DNA of 64,000 nucleotides from ZC4RG30 sp963726085 (GCA_963726085.1 CAVSAR010000007.1:186001-250000); one strand, 5' to 3'; numbered from the stretch's first letter, positions 9,006-18,956 are shown. Notes: generated by a model not told the origin, from the letters alone. Numbers and translations are program-made.

Positions 9006-9910
9006 CGCTGCAACGTGCCCAGTGAGCGCGTGGCCAGGCGGAACAATTCGACGGCCGGCTGTGCCGCGGGGCGTTTGGCCCGCGGTCCGATCAGCAGCAC
9101 GCGCTGGGTGCTGGGCATGGGAGGGCCGATGCGCACCAGCTTGCCTGCCGCGACACCCTGCGTGGCAAAGTGATCGAACAGCACCGCGGCGCCGCGTCCG
9201 TCAATGGCCATGTTGGAGATGACATCGGGAAACTGCGAGCGCGCGACGATGTTGCGCGGATCGACGCCCGCCTCCTTTAGCGCCCGGTGCATCCATCGCG
9301 TGGGACGATACTCTGCCGGCGGCATCAGGAACGGCAGGTCCCCCAGCTTTACCCCGGGCCGGGAGGCGCGCCTGGCCAGTGCCGGGGAGGCATAGATGGA
9401 ACACCCCACCGTGTTGATGATTTCCGATTCCAGGCGCTGGTCCACGACGAAGTCCCCGGTAAATACAGCCAGGTCCACTTCGCCGCTGAGCACCATGGGC
9501 ACGGCGCCGCGCGTCGGGTGCAGGGGTATGAAGTCCAGCACGATGTGCGGATGGCTTTCGCAGAACGCGGGCAGGCGCGGGCGGATGTAGACATCCAGCA
9601 GCAGCAGGCCGGCGGTTACGGTGAGGCGTACCGACCGGGTGCCGGGCTGGTCGAGGCTCTGCTGTTCCATGTCCTGGCGGCCCTGCACCAGTTCGCGGGC
9701 TTTTTCCAGGTACTGGATGCCTTCAGGAGACAGCATCGGTGGGGATCCGCGCCGGCGCTCGAATAGACTCTTGCCGACCTGTTCCTCCAGCGCGCGCACC
9801 TGGTTGCTGATGGACGGTTGGCTTACGCCCAGACGTTCGGCGGTGCGCCGGAAATTGCAGTCACTCGCGGCGGCGACGAAGATCTCCAGCTGGCGAAAGG
9901 TGATCGACAT
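8999..9910 (-). CDS. LysR-family transcriptional regulator
   Basis: A 303-residue LysR regulator. The N-terminal winged helix (about 3-62) has FRQLEIFVAAASDCNFRRTA, the LGVSQPSISNQVRALEEQ recognition helix and the SLFERRRG wing. It is followed by a periplasmic-binding-protein-like effector domain (about 90-295). It sits 11 bp downstream of a secreted propeller gene on the same strand, so they are probably co-transcribed. LysR genes usually act on a divergent neighbour, which is absent here, so its target is not obvious. Confidence 0.9.
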   Translation of the reverse strand: MSITFRQLEIFVAAASDCNFRRTAERLGVSQPSISNQVRALEEQVGKSLFERRRGSPPMLSPEGIQYLEKARELVQGRQDMEQQSLDQPGTRSVRLTVTAGLLLLDVYIRPRLPAFCESHPHIVLDFIPLHPTRGAVPMVLSGEVDLAVFTGDFVVDQRLESEIINTVGCSIYASPALARRASRPGVKLGDLPFLMPPAEYRPTRWMHRALKEAGVDPRNIVARSQFPDVISNMAIDGRGAAVLFDHFATQGVAAGKLVRIGPPMPSTQRVLLIGPRAKRPAAQPAVELFRLATRSLGTLQRQ

Positions 9911-9921
9911 CGGATCGCGGT

Positions 9922-10965
9922 TCAGTGAGCCAGGGGAAAGTACCCGACGCGATCGCCACGGAAAGTGCCCACCCAGATCTGGCCATCGACTTCCAGCGCC
10001 GAACTGACGCCCTGCAGCGGCGCCTTTGCATCCGTGTCGTAGAGCACCTTGGTTGCCAGGGAATCCGGATCGACGCGCAGCACTGTCCAGCCGTCAAGGC
10101 TGGCCGGGCCGCCCTCGCGCGCCACGAATTTCTGGCCGGCCGCCAGGATGGAGCGGCCATCGGCTGACCAGCGCAGGTTGTCGGGGGCGAAATTCAGGGG
10201 CACAACGCGCTTGGTCACCGTGTTGCCATGGCGCTCGAAGCGCACCAGCTCGCGTGTCCCCCATGCGGCCACGTGCAGCACCTTTTCATTGGCCGAAACC
10301 ACGATGCCGTTGGCGCCGGACAGCTCCGTGCCCGGGATCAGCGTGACCGCGCGCCCCGGGTGCCATTCCAGCAGGCCGCCGGTGACCTGGCGCGCGAACA
10401 CGGAATTGATGCCACCCTTGCCCGGTGAATAGAAATGCGACGCGATGAATCCCCCGTCGTGCAGCGCGACGATGGAGTTGACGTAAACATCCCCCGGGAT
10501 TGTGACGCACCCTTTCCACTGCAGCGCCGGCTTGCCGCTGCCAGTACGGATTTCAAAGAACTCAATGGCCTCGCGTCCGTGATTGACCACCAGCAGTTCC
10601 TCGCGACCGGTGCTCAGGGCGCGCAGCGCCAGCCCATGCGCCGAGAATTTCCCTGGGTCGGGCGGCGCGTGGCAGTTGGGAAAACGCTTGGTGTCGGGAG
10701 CCGCGGCGTTGCTGGCCGGATAGACGCTGGCCCAGGACTTGTTCTTGCTATTGATCAGGTGCAGGTGGCCGGCGCCGTTCGCCTCGGCAAGGCCGCTGGC
10801 GATCAACCAGGGTGAATCACCGATGCGCAGCAGGTCTTCTGCTGCCTGCGGTCCGCAGACGAATTTCAGGGCGCCATATGGCGCGCAACCCTGCTCGGCA
10901 GCCATGCCCCGGGTCCCGCAGGCCAGGCCGCTGCAGACCAGCACCAATACAGCCAGAGTCTTCAT
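9922..10965 (-). CDS. Secreted SMP-30/strictosidine-synthase-like propeller protein
   Basis: A 347-residue exported protein whose signal peptide ends near MAAEQG (residue 23). The body shows repeated beta-strand blades, with phrases such as GLAEANGAGHLHLIN, SAHGLALRAL, LSGANGIVVSANEKVLHVAAWG and DNLRWSADGRSILAAGQ. This is characteristic of six-bladed SMP-30/gluconolactonase/strictosidine synthase folds. The HG of the third blade and the NG(I/V)VVS block match the calcium-site blades of that group. It could be a lactonase or an esterase, or non-catalytic. It is first in a two-gene unit with the LysR gene. Confidence 0.6.
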   Translation of the reverse strand: MKTLAVLVLVCSGLACGTRGMAAEQGCAPYGALKFVCGPQAAEDLLRIGDSPWLIASGLAEANGAGHLHLINSKNKSWASVYPASNAAAPDTKRFPNCHAPPDPGKFSAHGLALRALSTGREELLVVNHGREAIEFFEIRTGSGKPALQWKGCVTIPGDVYVNSIVALHDGGFIASHFYSPGKGGINSVFARQVTGGLLEWHPGRAVTLIPGTELSGANGIVVSANEKVLHVAAWGTRELVRFERHGNTVTKRVVPLNFAPDNLRWSADGRSILAAGQKFVAREGGPASLDGWTVLRVDPDSLATKVLYDTDAKAPLQGVSSALEVDGQIWVGTFRGDRVGYFPLAH

Positions 10966-11148
10966 AGCCCCTTCCCCTTGGCCAGGCCGGGTGTTTCCCC
11001 GTGCCGTTTGCGGCCAATAATAACCTAAACGTGATTACCGTCCGGGGGTACCGGCGAGGCGGCCGTGGCGGCGCGCTGGACGTGGACCGCGGCACGCAGT
11101 CGGTCTAGTCTTCGACACAGCAGAAAATGGATTCACAGGCAGGATGCA

Positions 11149-13254
11149 GTGACAAGACTGGGCCAGCAGGATGCGGTTACCCGCCGCGGAGCATGGGAGG
11201 TCATTCTCCATCGCCTGGGCGGCCAGGCCGGAATGCTGGCGGTGTTTGCGCTGACCTATGCCCTGCTGATCTGGCTTGGTTACCTGTTCAAGGAGCCCGA
11301 GCAGCAGTTGACCATCATGTGGCCGGCCGCCGGCCTGCTGTTCACGGCCTTGTGGGTCGCCGATCGCAAATGGTGGCCGGTATTCATCGGGATCCAGATT
11401 GCCGTTGAATTGCTGCTGGGCGCCTTGCTCGAGGATTCGTTCAACCCGCGCCTCACCCTGCAGTACTGCATTGCCGACTCCATCGACGCCATCGTGGGCG
11501 CGTCGGTCGCGCGATGGCTGATTCGCGACCTGGCTTCGGTAAAAGTCTGGCACGTGCTGAAGCTGGCGCTGGCCACGGCAACCGGAGCCGCCGCCAGCGC
11601 GCTGCTGGGAGCCTGGGCCGCAACCCAGTCGTCCGATCCGTTCAGTTACGAACATCAGTTCCAGGTCTGGTGGGCGGGCAACTGGCTGGGCTCACTGGTG
11701 GTATTGCCGGTGGTGATCGGCTGGATCGTGCCCAACCTGCGTAACCTGTTTCCGGAACTACGCCTGCGTTCGCGCGTCGACCTGGCGGTGCTGTCCGTTG
11801 CGGTGGCGGCGTGCACCTTCTACGTGTTCTCCGCGGCACCGGGCGGGGCGATCTCGCTGCTGCAGCTGCCAGTAGTACTGGAAGCATTGCTGATTTTCGC
11901 CGCGTTTCGCGTGCCGCCGCGCTGGGCCGCGACCCTGGCCATGCTGGCCACCCTGATTGCGGCGGAAATGGCATCGCAGCGCATTGGGCCCTTCGTGGTC
12001 AGCAATCCCTTCGTGCGTCTCATCCAGGTGCAGATGTTCCTGGCATCGCTGGTGGTGATTCCGTTCCTGTTCACCATGTTCCTGGCCGAGATGCGCATCG
12101 CGATGAACCGGCTGGTGGAAAGCGAAGGGCGCTATCGCAGCTTCGTCGAGCACAGCAACGAGGCCGTGTGGCGCGTAGAGCTGGAACAGCCGATGTCGAT
12201 ATCCCTGTCCGTGGCCAAGCAGCGCAAGTGGCTGGAGCAACACGCCCACGTGGCCGAGTGCAGCCTCTCCTATGACCGGCTCAATCCGGCGGAGACGCCG
12301 GGGCTGCGCCCGTGGCGCCGCGAAATCCCGTGGAACGCAATCTACGACCAGCACCTGGAGCAGGCGGCGCGGCAGGCTTACACCATGGACGGCCTGCGCT
12401 TCGACGTGACGCTGCTGGGCAAGCGTTGCACGTTCATCACCTCGTTCACCGGCGTGGTGCGCGATGGGTACCTGCTGCGCATCTGGGGCGTGGCCCGTGA
12501 CGTGACCGACCTGGTGGAACTCAATACCCGGCTGGCGCGCGAGCAGGATCGGCTGCGCGGTTACGCGCGCCAGATCGTCACCGCCGAGGAGCGGGCGCGG
12601 CGCGCGACCGCCGTGGACCTGCACGACGGCATAGGCCAGGAGCTCATCGGCATGGGCATGACCCTTGAAGTGCTGCGGGCCCAGGCGCCGGCGCAGTCGC
12701 AGGGCCTGCTGGATGAACTGCGCACGCGGCTGCGTGAAGTGCAGGAGCGCACCCGGCACATGATTTCCGACTTAAGTCCGCCGGGACTCTACGACCTGGG
12801 ATTGTGTCCCGCGCTGCAGTGGTTGGCCATCTACCTGCGCACCCACGAGAAGCTGCAGGTGGTGCTCGACTGCCGGGTGCGCGAGGAACTGGTGGACGTG
12901 GACATGCGCGTGCTGATCTTCAAGCTGGTGCGCGAACTGCTGCGCAATGTCGTCAAGCATGCGGACATCAGCGTGGCCACCGTGACGGTGCTGGGCGATG
13001 GCGAGCGCGTGAAGGTGGAGGTGCGCGATACGGGCAAGGGCTTCGTCTGGGAAATCGACCTGTTTGGCGGCCGCACCAGCGGCTTTGGCCTGTGGAGCAT
13101 CGAGGAGCGCGTGCGCGAAGTGGGCGGCGAGTTCCGGGTTGAAACCTCGCCGGGACGCGGCGCCAGGTTCGAGATGGTGCTGCCGCTGCGGCGCAGCGAG
13201 CGGCGGCGGGCCGCCGGATCCTTCGAGTTGCGCAGCCTGGGGACCGAGGATTGA
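11149..13254 (+). CDS. MASE1-domain sensor histidine kinase (NarX/DegS-type core)
   Basis: A roughly 701-residue membrane kinase. Residues about 15-300 form a multi-span MASE1 sensor region (start LTYALLIWLGYLF, then TIMWPAAGLLF). A PAS-like domain follows (RYRSFVEHSNEAVWRVE). A HisKA_3 dimerisation helix has the phospho-acceptor His near 492 (DLHDGIGQE), and an HATPase domain has DTGKGF and GFGLWSIEERV. The start is uncertain; the GTG at 11149 follows a ggcagga site, and a longer reading lacks support. No response regulator is adjacent. The stop overlaps the next start (TTGA). Confidence 0.85.
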   Translation: MTRLGQQDAVTRRGAWEVILHRLGGQAGMLAVFALTYALLIWLGYLFKEPEQQLTIMWPAAGLLFTALWVADRKWWPVFIGIQIAVELLLGALLEDSFNPRLTLQYCIADSIDAIVGASVARWLIRDLASVKVWHVLKLALATATGAAASALLGAWAATQSSDPFSYEHQFQVWWAGNWLGSLVVLPVVIGWIVPNLRNLFPELRLRSRVDLAVLSVAVAACTFYVFSAAPGGAISLLQLPVVLEALLIFAAFRVPPRWAATLAMLATLIAAEMASQRIGPFVVSNPFVRLIQVQMFLASLVVIPFLFTMFLAEMRIAMNRLVESEGRYRSFVEHSNEAVWRVELEQPMSISLSVAKQRKWLEQHAHVAECSLSYDRLNPAETPGLRPWRREIPWNAIYDQHLEQAARQAYTMDGLRFDVTLLGKRCTFITSFTGVVRDGYLLRIWGVARDVTDLVELNTRLAREQDRLRGYARQIVTAEERARRATAVDLHDGIGQELIGMGMTLEVLRAQAPAQSQGLLDELRTRLREVQERTRHMISDLSPPGLYDLGLCPALQWLAIYLRTHEKLQVVLDCRVREELVDVDMRVLIFKLVRELLRNVVKHADISVATVTVLGDGERVKVEVRDTGKGFVWEIDLFGGRTSGFGLWSIEERVREVGGEFRVETSPGRGARFEMVLPLRRSERRRAAGSFELRSLGTED

Positions 13255-13826
13255 CCAGCAAGTCCCGTGGCCTGTGCCTGTCGGTCTGTGACGTGCGGGT
13301 CTGCGAGGCGCGCTGTTGCTACGACGGCGTGTACCTGCAGGCCGGGGAGGAACGCGAGCTGCGCGACCTGGTGGCACGTGAGCCACAGTTGCGGGCACTG
13401 CTGCCGGCGCAGTTCATTGTCGATGGTTACTGGGAGGGCAGGCCGCTGGGCCGCAAGACCGCGACCCGGCCGCATGACTATCGCAGCCCGGACTATCCGG
13501 CGCATTTCGCGCGTACGCGTTGCGTGTTCGCCGATGCGGCGGGTTTGTGCGAGCTGCAGAAGTTGGCCATCGCGCAGGGCCAGCATCCGTGGACGTACAA
13601 GCCCACCACCTGCTGGATGTTTCCGCTGCAGGATGATGCGGGCGAGCCGGCGGCCCCGATCGCGAGTCCCGACGAGGATCCCTATGCGACCGACAGCTAC
13701 CCGGGCTACGCCAACTTCGTCCCCTGTGGCCAGCACGACGCGCGCGGCCGGCCGTGGCGCGAGGCGCTGCAGCAGGAAATCGCCTATCTGGAGCAGGGCG
13801 GCAAGGCAAAAAAAACCCCGCCATGA
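13251..13826 (+). CDS. Cysteine-cluster protein (YkgJ/DUF3109-like)
   Basis: A 191-residue cytoplasmic protein with eight to nine cysteines arranged as an N-terminal cluster (CLSVCDVRVCEARCC), a middle pair (RCVFADAAGLC) and later single residues in TTCW and FVPCG. That spacing is typical of YkgJ/DUF3109 proteins thought to bind zinc or an Fe-S cluster. The start is a TTG overlapping the upstream kinase stop (TTGA) and preceded by a gagga site. Translational coupling to an orphan histidine kinase is the main contextual clue. The 3' end overlaps a terminator read on the opposite strand. Confidence 0.65.
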   Translation: MTSKSRGLCLSVCDVRVCEARCCYDGVYLQAGEERELRDLVAREPQLRALLPAQFIVDGYWEGRPLGRKTATRPHDYRSPDYPAHFARTRCVFADAAGLCELQKLAIAQGQHPWTYKPTTCWMFPLQDDAGEPAAPIASPDEDPYATDSYPGYANFVPCGQHDARGRPWREALQQEIAYLEQGGKAKKTPP

Positions 13827-13835
13827 AGCGGGGTT
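13808..13835 (-). terminator. Intrinsic terminator read on the minus strand
   Basis: A stem aaccccgc/gcggggtt at 13814-13821 and 13828-13835 with a 6-nt loop. On the minus strand it is followed by a run of eight T (13815-13808). This is a classical Rho-independent terminator for transcripts coming leftward, either gcdH read-through or an RNA from the gap at 13827-14182. It lies inside the end of the plus-strand cysteine-cluster gene. Confidence 0.8.
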
Positions 13836-14182
13836 GTTCAGTGCTCTCGACCGTCCCTAGATCAATCAACAAGGGCGCTATGCGCCCAATGGACATCAAA
13901 AGTTTCTCCGGTTGACGCGTCGGGCCTCTGCCCGGCCGATCCTTCAAGCCCGGGCGGCAATCCGCCCGTCGTTCGCATCGCGACGTACCCGACAAAGGGG
14001 GTTGTCGCCGCACCGTGCCCACTCTGACTGCCTGGGTTATTTTGTCTCTCCGATCCAACAGCGGACCGAATCTTCAAATTCTCCAGCAACTTAGGTCTAG
14101 CTATTACGCTACGACCCGTGGATCGAAGTCTACGCCTGTGGTTTTTAAAATGCACTTGTCTCGCAAGCGCGACATAACGCAT
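13827..14182. other. Gene-free stretch with several hairpins
   Basis: 356 bp without a convincing protein gene, between convergent neighbours. It contains consecutive inverted repeats: gggcgc/gcgccc at about 13874-13888, cgggc/gcccg at about 13921-13936, and gggcgg/ccgccc at about 13950-13966. It ends in a strong minus-strand terminator. This could be the long 3' end of gcdH mRNA or a small RNA transcribed leftward. I do not recognise 6S, tmRNA, RNase P, SRP or a known riboswitch in it. Confidence 0.5.
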
Positions 14183-15367
14183 TCAGAAGGCGTTGAGTCC
14201 GGTCAGCTCCCGGCCCACTGCCAGCTGATGGATGGTTTCCGTGCCTTCGTAGGTGATGACACTTTCCAGGTTGAGCATGTGCCGGATCGGGACATATTCG
14301 GCACTGATTCCCGCCCCGCCGAGCAAGTCCCGGCAATCGCGTGCCACCTCGAGGGCTGCGCGGCAGTTGTTCCACTTGACCATCGATACCTGCGCAGGGG
14401 TGAGCGTGCCGGCGTCCTTCAGGCGCGCCATTTGCAGGGCCAGCAGCTGCGCGGCGCTGATGCGACGGCTCATCTCGGCCAGCCGCAGTTGCACTGCCTG
14501 GTTCTGCGCCAGCACCCGCCCGAACACCTGGCGCGTGCCGGTGTAGTCCAGCAGCTGTTGCAGGCAGGCCTGCGCCGCGCCGATGACTCCCCAGCAGATG
14601 CCGTAGCGCGCCTGCGTCAGGCAGGACAGCGGCCCCTTGAGCCCAGTGGCCCCGGGCAGCAGGTTGGCCTGCGGTACGCGCACGTCCTCGAGGAACAGGG
14701 CGGCCGTAACCGACGCGCGCAGGCTGAACTTGTTGTCGATTTCGGTGCTGGAAAATCCCGGCATGCCGCGCTCCACCAGGAAGCCGCAGATGCCATCGTC
14801 GGTCTGTGCCCAGACGATGGCCACGTCCGCCAGGGAGCCATTGGTGATCCACATCTTGGATCCCGACAGCAGCCAGTCCCCGCCGCTGCGCCGCGCGTGG
14901 GTGCGCAGGTTGGCCGGGTCTGAGCCGCCCTGCGACTCGGTCAGCCCGAAGCAACCGATGGCCTGGCCGCGCGCCATGGCCGGCAGCCAGCGCTGGCGCT
15001 GCTGCTCGCTGCCGTATTGATGGATGGGGAACATGCACAGCGCGCTCTGCACGGAGTAGAAGCTGCGGATCGCGCTGTCGCCGCGCTCCAGTTCCTGGGC
15101 AATCAGTCCGCAGGCCACGGCGCCCAGGCCCGCGCAGCCGTAGCCGTCCAGCTGCGCACCGAACACGCCCAGTGCGGCCAGTTTCGGGATCAACTCACCG
15201 GGGAAGCGATGCTGCTCGAAGCACTCGCGGATGACCGGCAGCACCTGCTCATCGACGAAGCGCGCGATGCTGTCGCGTACGGCCGCCTCTTCAGCGCTCA
15301 GCTGCGAAGCGACGTCGAGGAAGTCCAGCCGGTCGAATTGGCCTGTCACGCGCACATGATCGCTCAC
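14183..15367 (-). CDS. gcdH: Glutaryl-CoA dehydrogenase (acyl-CoA dehydrogenase family)
   Basis: A 394-residue FAD enzyme that oxidises and decarboxylates glutaryl-CoA to crotonyl-CoA in lysine/tryptophan breakdown. The acyl-CoA dehydrogenase order is complete: N-terminal helical domain, FGLTESQGGSDPANL and KMWITNGS (FAD/substrate region), and the C-terminal NLESVITYEGTETIH holding the catalytic Glu in the glutaryl-CoA-specific TYEGT context, followed by GRELTGLNAF. A GTG start at 15367 gives MSDHVRV and the family length; a TTG at 15385 would add six residues. It is transcribed alone. No dedicated CoA-transferase is in the window. Confidence 0.9.
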   Translation of the reverse strand: MSDHVRVTGQFDRLDFLDVASQLSAEEAAVRDSIARFVDEQVLPVIRECFEQHRFPGELIPKLAALGVFGAQLDGYGCAGLGAVACGLIAQELERGDSAIRSFYSVQSALCMFPIHQYGSEQQRQRWLPAMARGQAIGCFGLTESQGGSDPANLRTHARRSGGDWLLSGSKMWITNGSLADVAIVWAQTDDGICGFLVERGMPGFSSTEIDNKFSLRASVTAALFLEDVRVPQANLLPGATGLKGPLSCLTQARYGICWGVIGAAQACLQQLLDYTGTRQVFGRVLAQNQAVQLRLAEMSRRISAAQLLALQMARLKDAGTLTPAQVSMVKWNNCRAALEVARDCRDLLGGAGISAEYVPIRHMLNLESVITYEGTETIHQLAVGRELTGLNAF

Positions 15368-15428
15368 GCCCGCAATTGGCGGCAATCAACGCGCTAGCGC
15401 AACCTGGGATAGCCGGGGTTCATGGAAC

Positions 15429-16295
<867 letters not shown>

Positions 16296-16316
16296 TAGGC
16301 ACCTCTTGGGTCGATG

Positions 16317-16343
16317 TTAGCACTCCCGTATTTGGAGTGCTAA
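16317..16343 (-). promoter_or_regulatory. CIRCE operator (HrcA binding site) in the rpoH leader
   Basis: A perfect inverted repeat TTAGCACTC - 9 nt - GAGTGCTAA, identical to the CIRCE consensus, 21 bp upstream of the rpoH start codon and inside its expected untranslated leader. CIRCE is the site bound by the HrcA repressor, normally in front of groESL or hrcA/dnaK. No hrcA is in this window. Confidence 0.93.
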
Positions 16344-16363
16344 GACCCGGGCAGGTTCCCGGC

Positions 16364-16402
16364 AGGTCTCATTATTAATTGTTATTTATCAATTACTTAA
16401 AT
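16364..16402 (-). promoter_or_regulatory. rpoH: Probable rpoH promoter region
   Basis: A markedly AT-rich 40-bp stretch between ftsX and rpoH in otherwise GC-rich DNA. On the minus strand it holds TAATAAT (about 16377-16371), a plausible -10, and TTTAAG about 18 bp upstream as a weak -35. Transcription from here would place the CIRCE element about 20 nt into the mRNA, its usual position. Confidence 0.4.
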
Positions 16403-17320
16403 TCAGGCCCGCGGCTCGATTCTGGCCAGGTGGCGCGTGGCCGCCAGCCAGGCGCCGGCCAGCCCCAGGACCATGCCGATGCCCAGCAGGGCGCCGATTT
16501 CGCGCACCCCGGGGGTCAGCAGGTGGAAGCTGCTGCCGTAGCTGGTGGCCAGGCGTGACACCGGCTGGCCCAGCAGGTACATGCCCAGCGCCACCAGCGC
16601 CGCCGCCAGCAGTGCCCCCAGCAGTCCGTAGAAGATTCCCGTATACAAAAACGGCCGGCGCACGAAGGCGTTGCTGCCGCCGACCAGCTTGGTGACCTCG
16701 ATCTCCGCGCGGCGGCTGTAGATCTCCAGCCGGATGGTATTGCCAATCACTGCCAGCACGCCCACGCCCAGCAGCACCGAGGTGCCCAGCACCAGCCGGC
16801 GCAGCAGGTCCAGGATGGCGTTGAGGCGCTGCACCCACTCGCTGTCCACCTGCACCAGTTCCACCTCGGGCCACGCGGCAAAGTATTTCTTGAGCGACTC
16901 CATCTGTGCCGGGCTGGTGGCATCCGGGCGCGGCCGCACGTCCAGCGCATGGGGCAGGGGGTTGTCCCCCAGCACGTCCAGCGCCGCGCCAAAGCCGCTT
17001 TGCACGCGGAAGGACTTCAGGGCGTCATCGGCACTGATGACATTCACGCGCGCCACCCCGGGGCGCGCACGGGCATTGTTGGCCAGCCGGTGCGCCTGCT
17101 CCAGCGACACGCCCTGGCGCAAATACACACTCACGCCCACCGCGTCAGCGAAATTACCCGTGGCGTCGCGCACGCTCAGGATGGTCAGTCCAAATGCAGT
17201 GGGCAGGGTCAGCGCGATGGCGATCACCAGCACGGTGAACGCCGTGGACAAGGGCGCGCGCGCCAGCCGGCCAGCGGCGAACAGCAGCGACTGCAGGTGT
17301 CGGGTCAGCCAGCCAATCAC
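16403..17320 (-). CDS. ftsX: Cell-division ABC transporter permease FtsX
   Basis: A 305-residue inner-membrane protein that, with FtsE, regulates septal peptidoglycan hydrolases through EnvC-type partners. It has a first transmembrane helix (about 25-45), a periplasmic domain (VSVYLRQGVSLEQAHRLA and following), and three C-terminal helices (about 172-300) as in FtsX. The GTG start overlaps the ftsE stop (GTGA), so it is translationally coupled. It is last in the ftsY-ftsE-ftsX group, before rpoH. Confidence 0.95.
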   Translation of the reverse strand: MIGWLTRHLQSLLFAAGRLARAPLSTAFTVLVIAIALTLPTAFGLTILSVRDATGNFADAVGVSVYLRQGVSLEQAHRLANNARARPGVARVNVISADDALKSFRVQSGFGAALDVLGDNPLPHALDVRPRPDATSPAQMESLKKYFAAWPEVELVQVDSEWVQRLNAILDLLRRLVLGTSVLLGVGVLAVIGNTIRLEIYSRRAEIEVTKLVGGSNAFVRRPFLYTGIFYGLLGALLAAALVALGMYLLGQPVSRLATSYGSSFHLLTPGVREIGALLGIGMVLGLAGAWLAATRHLARIEPRA

Positions 17321-18015
17321 CGCTGCGCCTCCATGACGGGCAGTTCGGCGGTATCCGAATCCGGGTCCTGCACGCGTCCGTCGGCCACCACCAGTTCGCG
17401 CGCGCCCCAGGACCTGACCATGTCCACGTCGTGGGTGGCGATCACCACGGTGACGCCGACTTCATTGAAGCGCTTGAACACGCCCATGATCTCCAGCGAC
17501 AAGGCCGGATCCAGGTTGCCGGTGGGCTCGTCGGCGATCAGCAGCTTGGGCTTGACCACCACGGCGCGGGCGATTCCCACGCGTTGCTGCTCGCCCACCG
17601 ACAGCTCCAGCGGCAGCGACTGCGCCCGGTCCAGCAGGCCCACCTGGTCCAGCGCGGCGCGCACGCGCTTGTCCATGTCGCGCAGGGGCAGGTGTGCGGC
17701 ATGCAGTGGCAGTGCCACGTTGTCAAACACGCTGCGTTCCGGCAGCAGGCGGTGGTCCTGGAACACCATGCCCAGCTCGCGCCGAAATGCCGGGATCTTG
17801 CGCGAGGACAGCGCCGCGGTATTGCGCCCGTTGACCATCACCATGCCGCGCGTGGGCCGCTCTAGCAAGGCGATCAGCTTGAGGATGGTGCTCTTGCCGG
17901 CGCCGGAGCGTCCGGTGAGGAACAGCATCTCCCCGGCAGCGACCTCAAAGGACGCGCCGCTGAGCGCTTCGCGCCCATTGGGATAACGCTTGCAGGCGCG
18001 ATCAAATCGGATCAT
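17317..18015 (-). CDS. ftsE: Cell-division ABC transporter ATPase FtsE
   Basis: A 232-residue ATPase partner of FtsX. Walker A is GRSGAGKST (about 37-45), the signature is LSVGEQQRVGIARA, and Walker B with catalytic Glu is LLIADEPTGNLDP. The stretch VMVNGRN and the Q-loop VFQDHRLLPE are typical of FtsE. The ATG overlaps the ftsY stop by 4 bp (ATGA), and its own stop overlaps ftsX. It acts at the inner face of the division septum. Confidence 0.96.
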   Translation of the reverse strand: MIRFDRACKRYPNGREALSGASFEVAAGEMLFLTGRSGAGKSTILKLIALLERPTRGMVMVNGRNTAALSSRKIPAFRRELGMVFQDHRLLPERSVFDNVALPLHAAHLPLRDMDKRVRAALDQVGLLDRAQSLPLELSVGEQQRVGIARAVVVKPKLLIADEPTGNLDPALSLEIMGVFKRFNEVGVTVVIATHDVDMVRSWGARELVVADGRVQDPDSDTAELPVMEAQR

Positions 18016-18956
18016 GGCGGGGACTTTACACCCAGCAATGCATCCGCGAAGGCTCCGGCGTCGAACACGCCGAAATCCGCAGTCTGCTCGCCGATGCCGA
18101 TAAAACGGATCGGCAATCCCAGGCGTTGTGCGATCGCCACGACGATGCCACCGCGCGCCGTGCCGTCGAGCTTGGTCAGCACCAGGCCGGTGACCCCAAC
18201 CGCGGCCTGGAATTCCTGCGCCTGCGCCAGCGCGTTCTGGCCCTGATTGGCGTCCAGCACCAGCAACACCTCATGCGGGGCCGTCGGGTCGATGCGCTGG
18301 ATCACGCGGCGCACCTTCTTGAGCTCGTCCATCAGGTGGGTCTGGCTGTGCAGGCGGCCAGCGGTATCGGCGATGACCACGTCCACCGCGCGGCTCTGCG
18401 CGGCGCGCAGCGCGTCGAACACCACGGATGCCGGATCCGCGCCGGCGGCCTGGCGCTGGATCGCCGCGCCACTGCGCTGCGCCCACACTTCAAGTTGTTC
18501 GGCGGCGGCGGCGCGAAAGGTATCCCCTGCGGCCAGCATGACCTTGTATCCCTGGCTACCCAGCTGCGCGGCCAGCTTGCCGATGGAAGTGGTCTTGCCC
18601 GAGCCATTCACCCCCACCACCATGATCACGTAGGGCCGGTGGGCGCGATCAATCGCCAGCGGCACTGCACAGGGGGCCAGGATCTGCACCAGCTGCGCAC
18701 GCAGGGCGGCCACCAGCGCTTCGGCATCGCCCAGTTCGCGCCGCGCCACCCGCGCCCGCAGGTTCTCCAGGATGGCATGCGATGCCTCGGCACCCACATC
18801 GGCGCCGATCAGGCGCGCCTCCAGGTCGTCCAGCAGTTGCGCATCAATCTGCCGGCCGCGAAACAAGCTGGCGAAGTCGCCCGTCAGTCGGCTGGCGCTG
18901 CGCGCGAGGCGCTCGCGCAGTCGGCCAAGAAATCCGCTGGCTTCAGTTGCAGGCAT
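18012..18956 (-). CDS. ftsY: Signal recognition particle receptor FtsY
   Basis: A 314-residue SRP GTPase receptor that docks ribosome-SRP complexes at the membrane. The NG domain is complete: helical N domain, GVNGSGKTT (G1), VVIADTAGRLH (G3), VLTKLDGTARGG (G4) and the closing FIGIGEQTADFGVF. The acidic A domain found in enteric FtsY is nearly absent, with only a short N-terminus MPATEASGFLGRL. It is first in the ftsY-ftsE-ftsX operon and divergent from rsmD, 77 bp away. Confidence 0.96.
   Translation of the reverse strand: MPATEASGFLGRLRERLARSASRLTGDFASLFRGRQIDAQLLDDLEARLIGADVGAEASHAILENLRARVARRELGDAEALVAALRAQLVQILAPCAVPLAIDRAHRPYVIMVVGVNGSGKTTSIGKLAAQLGSQGYKVMLAAGDTFRAAAAEQLEVWAQRSGAAIQRQAAGADPASVVFDALRAAQSRAVDVVIADTAGRLHSQTHLMDELKKVRRVIQRIDPTAPHEVLLVLDANQGQNALAQAQEFQAAVGVTGLVLTKLDGTARGGIVVAIAQRLGLPIRFIGIGEQTADFGVFDAGAFADALLGVKSPP

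Noticed and set aside
13862..14182. 106-codon frame in the structured gap
   Set aside because: No similarity, no ribosome binding site, and it crosses the hairpins.
16317..16343. Terminator of ftsX
   Set aside because: The inverted repeat has no T-run and is an exact CIRCE match in the rpoH leader.
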